A DNA stretch of 35,196 nt, from contig JAISPG010000010.1 of NCBI GenBank assembly GCA_031275085.1, positions 1 to 35,196 on the forward strand, written 5' to 3'. The notes below the pieces were generated by a model. The model searched no databases and was not told where the DNA came from. It was given only the letters and a program-made list of their open reading frames with translations. Below are positions 24,628 to 33,000 of the stretch, piece after piece. This DNA is from Bacteroidales bacterium (GTDB taxonomy: Bacteria; Bacteroidota; Bacteroidia; Bacteroidales; ML635J-15). Position 1 is the stretch's first letter. Each line of letters starts with the position of its first letter. The position numbers were made by a program, and so were the translations under genes.

Positions 24628-25750
24628 TTTCAATTAACGCTTCTTTTTTCTTTATTTGTCTCGCATCAGATGCAGTTTTATTTAAGAATAAAATTTCCTT
24701 TGCAATTACACGTAATATAGTGTAGGCCGGAATAGCCAGCATCATTCCGACAACTCCATAAACGCTGCCGGCAATAATAATAACCAGATATATTTCTATC
24801 GGATGTGCTTTAATACTCTTTGAATAGATCAAAGGCTGGAACAATACATTGTCAATGATCTGTGCGATTGCAACAACTACTATAACTTTAAAATCAAGCA
24901 GAAGTATTTCAGAATAAAAATCAAGATTTATATTTCCGATAGTTATCAGAACAACTCCAAGTCCTGCTCCTATCCACGGTCCCAGATACGGAATTATATT
25001 TAACAGCCCTCCTATGATCCCAACCAGTAAAGCCAGATTAAAGTCAACACCTACTATATAAAAACCTGTAGTGAACAAGGTCATCATGCAAAGCATTTCC
25101 AGAATGACCCCGAACAAATATCTTGTTATAAGTGTTTTTATTGAATTTACAATTATTTTTAATTCTCCCTTTATAACCTCAGGTGTTATGTCTAAAATGC
25201 TTTTTTTTATCCGTTCTTTATCTTTAAGAAAAAAGAAACTAATAAACACTACGGAAAAGATAGTAAGAAAAAAAGTCCATGCTGTACCTCCTATACTATT
25301 AATTAATGAACCAACCGATTGGAAACTTAAAATAGATGAAATTTTTGACAGGACAAAATCTTCAACAGAAAAATCAGGTTCATTGAATAATTTGGTATTT
25401 CTGACAAAATCATCTATTTCTTTTATTGGTTTTTCCAAACCTTCGGAAACTGTTTCAATATCTATAGCCTGGAATTTTGATACCTGATCGGCTATCAACG
25501 GTACAAAAATGCTTATAAATAATGCAAAAACAGAACCGATAATAATCAATGTCAATAAAGAAGCAAGCCATCTTGGAAAACCAAACTTTTTAATCCTGAT
25601 TTTATCAAACAAATTCATTAAAGGCGAGCCTACCATGGTTATAAATAGAGACAACAATAGCCAAACAAAGATATTACCAAAGTAGGAAATAAAAAGAACA
25701 GTTATTATTGCAAATACCAGTCCTACTATAAACTTTTGATATTTTTCCAT
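24614..25750 (-). CDS. AI-2E family transporter (PerM/YdiK-like)
   Basis: The 378-aa product has the layout of this family: membrane helices at about 8-30 and 60-85, a hydrophilic stretch at 90-140, a helix at about 150-175, then several packed helices to about 355 with GIIGGLLNIIPYLGPWIGAGLG in the middle and PLIYSKSIKAHPIEIYLVIIIAGSV near the end. Both are strong family marks. Members export small molecules or act as Na+/H+ antiporters; the name comes from TqsA, and most do not transport AI-2. The C-terminus is charged (RQIKKKEALIENESL). It overlaps lysC by 14 bp, and a -7 promoter box lies 15 bp upstream. Confidence 0.92.
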   Translation of the reverse strand: MEKYQKFIVGLVFAIITVLFISYFGNIFVWLLLSLFITMVGSPLMNLFDKIRIKKFGFPRWLASLLTLIIIGSVFALFISIFVPLIADQVSKFQAIDIETVSEGLEKPIKEIDDFVRNTKLFNEPDFSVEDFVLSKISSILSFQSVGSLINSIGGTAWTFFLTIFSVVFISFFFLKDKERIKKSILDITPEVIKGELKIIVNSIKTLITRYLFGVILEMLCMMTLFTTGFYIVGVDFNLALLVGIIGGLLNIIPYLGPWIGAGLGVVLITIGNINLDFYSEILLLDFKVIVVVAIAQIIDNVLFQPLIYSKSIKAHPIEIYLVIIIAGSVYGVVGMMLAIPAYTILRVIAKEILFLNKTASDARQIKKKEALIENESL

Positions 25751-25764
25751 TTATAGTTTTTTTA

Positions 25765-25772
25765 CAAAAATA
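25765..25772 (-). promoter_or_regulatory. -7 promoter box for the AI-2E permease-lysC unit
   Basis: The minus strand reads TATTTTTG, matching TAnnTTTG 15 bp before ATG 25750. A TTG 22 bases further upstream (25797-25795) is near the expected -33 position. Confidence 0.5.
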
Positions 25773-25818
25773 AGTAATCTTATTTAAACCGGGTCAATCG
25801 CTTAAATAAAAATTATAA

Positions 25819-27351
25819 TTAGTCTTTACAGCTTAAATTCAAAGGTATTTTATTAATCCTCTCTATATGCCTGCCAGCTTCAAATTCTGTATTCAAAAAT
25901 ATATCAACAATTTTTACAGCTTCTTCTTCAGTAATAAATCTTGCCGGTAAGGCACATATATTTGCATCATTATGCCGGCGTGCTAGCTCTGAAATTTCTT
26001 CATTCCAACACAATGCTCCTCTTATTTGCTGATGCTTGTTTACCGTCATATTAATTCCGTTTCCGCTACCACATAATGAGAAACCGAGATCACATGTCCT
26101 ATTTTCCACTGCTTCCGCTAAAGGATGTGCATAATCCGGATAGTCGGATCTCTCAGCAGAATAAGCGCCATAATCTTTTACTTCATAATTTTTGGACTTT
26201 AAATAATCCATTAAGAACTGTTTTAATTCAAATCCTGCATGATCGCAAGCAAATCCAATTGTTTTCATCTTTTTCTTTTTAAAATTCTTATTTATCCATT
26301 TTGGTGCAATAATAGCTCCTATAATTAAATAAGGATAATATGTTATTAATCTCCATACTAAAACCATTAATATCACAAAGCCTGCTACAGGTACAAAATC
26401 AGCCATATAGCTTGTAAAAATAGTTTCCACAAAGCCGCTGCCGCCAGGTGTAGGCATAACAAGCATCATAATCCACATTATCAGCTGACGGGCAAAAATA
26501 AGCAAATGATCATATGCAGATAACAGATACTCTGAAGAATTAGTACCTAGCGCAAATATAAAAGCCAGCAATAAAAAATTCAGTACCCAATACCTGGAAG
26601 TCCATGATAAAAATGTGGCTATTGTTGATTTAAACCAGAATTTGAAAGATTTGTTTTTCAATTCGACATTGGAAATTTCAAAATCTTTTGACATTTTTTC
26701 TGCTGCAGGCAGCCATCTTTTCAGAAAACGTATTTTAAATATTTTTCTTACAAGTTTTGCAAAGAATCCGGGATTTAAAAATATCGAATACCCCATTAGG
26801 ACTGTCCATGCAAGTTTTAATGAATATCCTGTAATTGCAAAATAAAAGAACTGATTGGTAAATGTATTACTGTTTCCAATGTTAAATAGTTCGATACGTG
26901 AAAAAAACAAAAACATTAAAGGAAACATTATGCTGAAATACAATTCATCAAGGAAGGATGTTGCAATAACAATAGAAGTACTTTTTCCTACCGATAACCC
27001 TTCTTTCCAGATAAAAATAGTGGCCAGTGCGGTTCCTCCGACAGCCGAAGGAGTTATTGCAGAACTAAACTCCCATAACATTATTATCCTGAAACATTTG
27101 ATCCATGACAACTGATTTGAAGACAAAATCCTTAGTCTTATCATATAACCAAGATCACGGAAGATCATCATCAAAAAGGCTATAAAAATAAAACCTATTG
27201 AAGCTACTGAAAAATGTAAAACAGAAAAATCCAGTTTGTCGAAATCCCTTATAAGAAACCATGCAATTATACCAAGCCCAAGAACTGTTGGAAGTATAAT
27301 CCTTGAAAGTTTCAGATTATTGTCAATGGTTTTGTTTCCCGTTTCAGACAT
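25819..27351 (-). CDS. Flippase-like membrane domain fused to ribose-5-phosphate isomerase B
   Basis: One uninterrupted 510-aa frame carries two domains. Residues about 15-350 form a lysylphosphatidylglycerol-synthase-like membrane domain (YbhN/UPF0104 type) with about eight helices and the signatures SAITPSAVGGTALATIFIWKEG and LVMPTPGGSGFVETIF. Residues 362-510 are a complete RpiB beginning MKTIGFACDHAGFELKQFL. They keep CGSGNGI with the catalytic Cys (about 427) and ARRHNDANICALPARF for phosphate and substrate binding. RpiB interconverts ribose-5-phosphate and ribulose-5-phosphate in the pentose phosphate pathway. The junction is a purine-only linker (KKKK then Met362, ATG at 26268). The ORF may be a true fusion, two coupled genes, or a stop codon lost through an indel in the A-rich junction. 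Confidence 0.88.
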   Translation of the reverse strand: MSETGNKTIDNNLKLSRIILPTVLGLGIIAWFLIRDFDKLDFSVLHFSVASIGFIFIAFLMMIFRDLGYMIRLRILSSNQLSWIKCFRIIMLWEFSSAITPSAVGGTALATIFIWKEGLSVGKSTSIVIATSFLDELYFSIMFPLMFLFFSRIELFNIGNSNTFTNQFFYFAITGYSLKLAWTVLMGYSIFLNPGFFAKLVRKIFKIRFLKRWLPAAEKMSKDFEISNVELKNKSFKFWFKSTIATFLSWTSRYWVLNFLLLAFIFALGTNSSEYLLSAYDHLLIFARQLIMWIMMLVMPTPGGSGFVETIFTSYMADFVPVAGFVILMVLVWRLITYYPYLIIGAIIAPKWINKNFKKKKMKTIGFACDHAGFELKQFLMDYLKSKNYEVKDYGAYSAERSDYPDYAHPLAEAVENRTCDLGFSLCGSGNGINMTVNKHQQIRGALCWNEEISELARRHNDANICALPARFITEEEAVKIVDIFLNTEFEAGRHIERINKIPLNLSCKD

Positions 27352-27471
27352 GACGGCAAAATAATACTTTTACAGAATATTACGAAATTTTTTTACCCCG
27401 GCTAAAAATTGAAAAATTAAAAATAACAGGTCAAGTTAGACTTTATGGCACTGAGGCTTACTCCTTTTTAT

Positions 27472-28347
27472 TTATAAGTATCCGAAATCCCTTAAATTAA
27501 AATCATTATTCCTCCAGTCTTTTTTTACTTTCACAAAACATTCCAGAAAGATTTTTTTACCAAAAAATTTTTCCATTTCCAAACGGGCTTCAGTAGCAGT
27601 TTTTTTTAATGAACTTCCTTTGTGTCCAATTATTATTCCTTTTTGGGTTTGACGTTCCACTATTATTACTGCCTTAATCCTGATTATTTGTTCTTCTTCT
27701 TTAAATTCTTCCACTACAACTTCACTGGAATACGGGATCTCTTTTTGGTAATTTTGCAGTATTTTTTCACGTATTATTTCAGATACAATAAATCTTTCGG
27801 TTTTATCGGTTAACTGGTCTTTAGGAAACCAGGCCTCTCCTTCGGGTAAAAGAGCAAAAATTTTATCAAAAACTTTATCAGTATTAACTTTATTTAATGC
27901 AGATATTTCAAAAATCTCCGCATCAGGCAGGTTTTCTTTCCAGAAATTTCTTAATTCTTCGATTTGTTCGCCTGATGCAAGATCTATTTTATTAATGAGG
28001 CATAAAACAGGAACTTTTACTTTTTTCAATTTTTCAATATATTCAATATTTTTTGAAGGAGTTTCCACTACATCAGTAACATACAAAAAAATATCGGCAT
28101 CTTCAAAAGAAGAAACAACAAACGACATCATCTTTTCCTGAAGTTTATAATGAGGTTTTATTATACCCGGAGTATCACTATAAACTATTTGAAAATCATT
28201 TCCGCTTACTATTCCCAATATACGATGACGCGTTGTCTGTGACTTGGATGTTATTATTGATATTCTTTCTCCTACAAGTTCATTCATCAAAGTTGACTTT
28301 CCAACATTAGGATTTCCGATTATATTTACAAAACCTGATCTGTGCAT
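27472..28347 (-). CDS. era: GTPase Era
   Basis: Era is an essential GTPase that binds the 3' end of 16S rRNA and helps assemble the 30S subunit. The 291-aa product starts MHRSGFVNII and has G1 GNPNVGKST (residues 11-19), the switch region SQTTRHRILGI (36-46), G3 DTPG (58-61), G4 NKID (119-122) and G5 SAL. A KH RNA-binding domain follows with IIGHKGSSLKKTATEARLEM, ending in FVKVKKDWRNN. The open frame continues upstream to 28572, but that part overlaps the divergent MmcQ gene and does not resemble Era, so ATG 28347 is the start. All motifs are intact. Confidence 0.95.
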   Translation of the reverse strand: MHRSGFVNIIGNPNVGKSTLMNELVGERISIITSKSQTTRHRILGIVSGNDFQIVYSDTPGIIKPHYKLQEKMMSFVVSSFEDADIFLYVTDVVETPSKNIEYIEKLKKVKVPVLCLINKIDLASGEQIEELRNFWKENLPDAEIFEISALNKVNTDKVFDKIFALLPEGEAWFPKDQLTDKTERFIVSEIIREKILQNYQKEIPYSSEVVVEEFKEEEQIIRIKAVIIVERQTQKGIIIGHKGSSLKKTATEARLEMEKFFGKKIFLECFVKVKKDWRNNDFNLRDFGYL

Positions 28348-28408
28348 AAAAAATATTTTATGCAAAAATGGAAAAATTCTCTGAACTTTTATAATTTTAC
28401 ATTGAATT

Positions 28409-28756
28409 ATGGATATAGAAATATTACGTGAATATTGTTTAAGTAAAAAAGGAGTTACGGAATGTTTTCCTTTTGATGAAGATACTCTCGTCTTTAAAGT
28501 AGGATCCAGGATGTTTGCCTTTTCATCCCTGGAAAGGTCGTGTAACATAACTTTAAAATGCGATCCTGACAAAGCTATTGAATTACGTGAAAAATATACT
28601 TCAATTACAGGGGCATTTCATATGAATAAAACATACTGGAATAGTCTGAATATTGATGGTTCAATTCCACAAAACTTAATACAAGACCTTATTGACCATT
28701 CTTATGATTTAGTTTTTGCAAAATTATCACGCAAAGAAAAAGAAAAAATAATTTAA
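28409..28756 (+). CDS. MmcQ/YjbR family protein
   Basis: This 115-aa protein matches the small CyaY-like-fold MmcQ/YjbR family. It has the typical start MDIEILREYCLSKKGVTECFPFDEDTLVFKV and the middle motif ITLKCDPDKAIELREKY, then GAFHMNKTYWNSL and HSYDLVFAKLSRKEKE. Members bind DNA in vitro in some cases, but the cellular role is not known. It is divergent from era, with only 61 bp between the two starts, and the small lipoprotein gene follows after 17 bp. Confidence 0.92.
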   Translation: MDIEILREYCLSKKGVTECFPFDEDTLVFKVGSRMFAFSSLERSCNITLKCDPDKAIELREKYTSITGAFHMNKTYWNSLNIDGSIPQNLIQDLIDHSYDLVFAKLSRKEKEKII

Positions 28757-28773
28757 ATAATTTTTTTGCAAGC

Positions 28774-29307
28774 ATGAAATACATCTTTTTAATAATTTTT
28801 ACCATTTTTTTTATTATCTCATGCAAAACCAATTACCCTGAAGTAGGAAAAGATAATCTTATCTTTATTAATTATTATAATTTTTATGATGATAATGAGA
28901 TTGTTAATACAGACAGTTTAATTCTTTTCAAAACATTCAGGAATGATTCTGTATTTTTTGAATATTCCCGTTTCAGAGATACATCTTCAATATATTCGTT
29001 TTCAAAAAGCACATACGATAATTCTCTGATAAAGGTGTGTAATGAATACTTATGTCCTCTCCTATCTTCAAGAAATATTTCTGTCAATGGTAAAAACCAT
29101 ATAATTCGCCAATATTATTATGATGATAAAAAAAATATAGATGAAGAAACTATTTTCTTTTTCAACGACAATTATGGAGTATTAGCCGAATATAGCATTA
29201 AATGGTCATACTTTTTTTCTTCAATAAAATATGATGAAGTTTCACAAATATTGTTTGACAGTATAATCAACAATAAAGAAGATCTAAAGAGATATATAAA
29301 AAGATAG
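28774..29307 (+). CDS. Small uncharacterised lipoprotein, 177 aa
   Basis: I do not recognise a family. A short hydrophobic leader ends FIISC, with Cys17 as the probable lipidated residue, so it is a membrane-anchored periplasmic or surface lipoprotein. The rest is rich in Asn, Asp, Tyr, Ser and Phe with alternating hydrophobic residues, which suggests beta structure (for example IIRQYYYDDKKNI and ETIFFFNDNYGVLAEYSIKW). It begins 17 bp after the MmcQ/YjbR gene and probably shares its transcript. Two hairpins follow in the 288-bp gap downstream. Confidence 0.72.
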   Translation: MKYIFLIIFTIFFIISCKTNYPEVGKDNLIFINYYNFYDDNEIVNTDSLILFKTFRNDSVFFEYSRFRDTSSIYSFSKSTYDNSLIKVCNEYLCPLLSSRNISVNGKNHIIRQYYYDDKKNIDEETIFFFNDNYGVLAEYSIKWSYFFSSIKYDEVSQILFDSIINNKEDLKRYIKR

Positions 29308-29311
29308 ATCC

Positions 29312-29362
29312 GGTTTTTTACATAATATTTCATATATTTTGTATAATATTAATAAAAAAACC
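29312..29362 (+). repeat. Imperfect inverted repeat after the lipoprotein gene
   Basis: The arm 29312-29329 (starting GGTTTTTT, ending AATATT) pairs with 29345-29362 (AATATT through AAAAAACC) with a few central mismatches. It begins five bases after the lipoprotein stop and may act as a transcript end or 3' stabilising hairpin. Confidence 0.4.
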
Positions 29363-29430
29363 TGTTTAACAAGGCAACGATTTTTATTTTTTTCTGGTCT
29401 TTAAAAAATAATGTAAAATAATAATTTAGA

Positions 29431-29477
29431 TTTATCAAGGCTTATATCGGTTTTGATAAAGTTTTTTATTTTTTTTC
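29431..29477 (+). terminator. Candidate intrinsic terminator
   Basis: TTTATCAA (29431-29438) and TTGATAAA (29453-29460) form a perfect 8-bp stem with a 14-base loop. It is followed directly by a long T-rich tract (29462-29477). The stem is AT-rich and so only moderately stable. It would separate the lipoprotein transcript from the secreted-protein operon beginning at 29596. Confidence 0.55.
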
Positions 29478-29541
29478 TTTATTTTAGGCAACGAAATAAA
29501 GAAAAAAATTGTCCATACTTATGAACAATATATTTTTTTTT

Positions 29542-29549
29542 TAACTTTG
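29542..29549 (+). promoter_or_regulatory. -7 promoter box for the secreted-protein operon
   Basis: TAACTTTG is an exact TAnnTTTG, 46 bp before ATG 29596. The closest upstream TTG (29509) is about 30 bases away, farther than usual, so the -33 element is not clear. Confidence 0.55.
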
Positions 29550-29595
29550 CATACTAAAGAAGAATATTAAAATAAAAACTTAAAAATTAATTCTT

Positions 29596-30048
29596 ATGAA
29601 AAAAACACTGTTAAAAAGTCTGTTTTTTGCTTTCCTGAGCCTGATGGCGCTTTCTGCTGTTTCTCAGAAAGTACAAGTCGACAATAGGCTAAAAGCTTGT
29701 TTTGATGCTGACTATCTGGTAAATTTACAGAATGGTCCATCCAGTATCACACTGGAAATATTAAATTTCAGCCTGGACCACGCATGGTACAAAGCCGACG
29801 AACTTAAAGAAAAAATCGACGGATTTGAATATTTATATTATAAAGACATTTCCACAGGAGAACGTTCTGATAAAAGAGTTGAAAAAATCGACTGGAATAA
29901 TATAAATATTTATGAGTATTATTTCGATCAGGGTGGAAATAACAGAACTTTCTATAAAATAGGAGATACGGGTACGATAATAGGTTTTTATTCCTTAGTG
30001 GAAGTAGCCGATATGTTTAACAAAGAAAAAGGACGTAACCATGAATAA
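29596..30048 (+). CDS. Small secreted protein upstream of the giant CUB protein
   Basis: I do not recognise a family. The 150-aa product has a clear signal peptide (MKKTLLKSLFFAFLSLMALS, cleavage near AVSQ-KVQ). The mature part of about 127 residues includes FDADYLVNLQNGPSSITLEI, LDHAWYKADEL and the later IGDTGTIIGFYSLVEVADMF. The last eight bases (ATGAATAA) contain the start codon of the giant gene, so the two are almost certainly translationally coupled and probably act together at the cell surface or in the periplasm. Confidence 0.8.
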   Translation: MKKTLLKSLFFAFLSLMALSAVSQKVQVDNRLKACFDADYLVNLQNGPSSITLEILNFSLDHAWYKADELKEKIDGFEYLYYKDISTGERSDKRVEKIDWNNINIYEYYFDQGGNNRTFYKIGDTGTIIGFYSLVEVADMFNKEKGRNHE

Positions 30049-33000
30049 GATTATTATTACTTTAATGCTGTTTTTCATAGGATTAACAGCCATGTCCCAA
30101 ACCTTTCTGATAAGCGATGATTTAGGGACAGCAGAAAGCTCAACCTGGACATGTTCCGGAACATTGTATGATTCCGGAGGAGCAGGCAGCAACTACAACA
30201 ACGATGAAAATTATACCGGTACAATCTGTAGTGATAACGGGTCTACAATTACTATAACATTTACAGAATTTGATACTGAATTAAATTATGACTTTTTAAC
30301 TATAATTGACGGTCCTATCGAAGATGCTCCCGTACTGGTCGCATCTGCAAGCGGAACATCGTTACGCGGACGTTCATTTACTTCATCATCCAACTGTCTG
30401 ACGTTTGTATGGACTTCCAACTCAACAAATACCAGACCCGGATTTGCCGCAAATATAACATGCGGAATGAACTGTCAGGCTTTTACAGTTAACCATCAAA
30501 GTTCAACCACTCCAATGACTGATGGTACCAATTTTATTGACTTGTGTCAGGGGACAGAACTTACAATAACTGTTACCGGTACCTACCCTAATAACGGAAG
30601 CCAGGGATATCAACAGTCAAATTCCACAGTTAACTTCAACTGGTTATATATAACAGGCGGAAGAGATACAACAAGAACAAACGGACTAAATATGGTATCG
30701 CATACAAGAACTTTCACCGAACCCGGAGGACACTATATTGTGGTTTACGGAGTAGATGAAAACGGATGTCGTAATACCAACTATCGTGAGTATAAAATAA
30801 GAGTTTCCGGAAATCCGACCTTCGCAGGTACAACAATAACTCCCAACCCTGTGTGTCCGGGAGATACCGTAAACCTTATCGGAGAAGTACAACCATTTTC
30901 ATGGAGAGCTCCGATTCCTGATATCTTTGCAGGGACTACTTTCCTTCCCGACGGTAGTGGAGCTACTTATACCACAAGCCTTGAATTTACAATGTTCGGT
31001 GCTAATGACCGTATACGTACGGCAGAAGATATTGAACAGATACTGTTCAATATGGAACATTCATATTTGGGCGATTTAAGCCTGTCCATCACTTGTCCCA
31101 GCGGAAACAACTGCCTCTTAAAATCTTATAGTACCGGAAATCCTCGTCCGGTAACAAATTATGGAAATAATGGGTCTACAGGAGGAGGAAGCATTCATTT
31201 AGGTTTTGCGCCGGACCCTATTAGCAGTAGCAATCCATGTTATCTAACCCCGGGTGAAGGACTGGATTATTGGTTCATACCCGGAGGAACTGATAATTTT
31301 GGAGCAGGAGGGCCTACTACATCTATAACATATACAGATCCGTGCGGAAACACAGAAACATGGCAACAACTAAATTCCGGTCCTTATGGTTCTTATGAAA
31401 ACATGAGTGTATTGATCGGTTGTCCGTTGAACGGAAACTGGACAGTAACAATAAAAGACCATTTAGGATCTGATAATGGATATATTTTCTACTGGGGAAT
31501 AAGGTTTGCCGAAGATCTTTATCCTGAAAATCTATGGACCATAGAAAATAATCCTGCAAGTTATCTATGGTCAGGTGAAAATGTAGTAAACGGAAATAAC
31601 ATAAATGCTCTCGGAGTACCGACAAGTTTTGGACAGAATGTTCCATACACTTTCCAAATGACAGATAATTTCGGATGTTCTTATGACACTATTGTTGATG
31701 TAACTGTTCGCGATAGAGAAGATGCTTTATGTTGTATCCGTCGTAACATATCTGCCGGACAAAATGCATCTACCTGCGAATTGTTTTATCAACTAGGAGC
31801 TACAGCATTAACCGCTGATTACACCGGCATATGGACAGTAACCGGTGGAGCCGCAAGTTCAATTTCATTTGATAATGTTGCAGACCCAAATACAATTGCA
31901 AGACTTCAAAACAATATGTTCGGAACCTATGAATTTACATGGACAGAATATTACCGTGGACAAGAGTTCTGTTCTTCCAGTGCAACTGTAAGTATAACAT
32001 TTAATCCGACTTTTGATCCTTCTATTGACGCAATATCTAATATGTGTAAATCAGGATCTTTAGTCCAGATCGTTGCACAATCTTACGGAACACTTTCAAT
32101 CTCACCGCAGACCGGAGCTTTGGATGTAAACAACAGGGTATTTAATCCTAGTCTGGCAGCTCCGGGAACTTATACAATCACAAATGAGGTTGTTGCTGAA
32201 TGTGTTTTAAACAATGGTATTGGAACCGCATCATTTCAGGTATATGATGAACTGGAAGTAACCGGTGTAACTGAATCTTGTGTAAATACTATAGAATTAC
32301 AGGTACAATTTACTGTTAACGGATCAGCAGGACCAGCTGCTTCATACAATGTCAACGGTATGCCACAAACAAGTAATCCTTACTCAAACATGCCTGGTAC
32401 CAGTGAATATAATTATATAGTAACAGATGTTCACGGATGTTCTGAAATTATAGTCAATGGCTATCGCAACTGCGGATGCCCTTATTATTCTGGAACTATG
32501 TCAACATTACAATTACAGGTATTATGTGCCGGAATGTGTATTGATGATACTTTTACCCATAATGGAGACATGAATGATGCCACAGACCCTCCACAGGGAT
32601 ACTTTGAATTTATTATACACTCAGGAAACAATGTTCCACTCAGAAGATATGCAAGTGTCGGAGAAATATGCCCGTCAAATATTCCAGGTTTTAGTTTTAA
32701 CACAATATATTATGTTTCTCCGGTTATGAGTGCTAACTCAGCCGGACAAGCAGATTTAAATCATATATGCCGTTCTATAGGAGCAGGAACTCCTGTAATG
32801 TGGCAACAAAGTCCTGTAGCTGATGCCGGCAGAGATAAAGATACATGTGGTGTTACCATAAGACTACAAGGGTCGCCAGTTCCAAGCGGAATGTTCGGAT
32901 ATTGGACAGTAGTATCCCCTGCACCTTATAATTCATATTATACAACAGGTGGAACATCAAACAATGATAATAATCCTATCGTTGTTGTTCAACAACCTGG

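Noticed and set aside
28348..28572. N-terminal extension of Era up to 28572
   Set aside because: It overlaps the divergent MmcQ/YjbR gene and precedes the canonical Era start with unrelated sequence.
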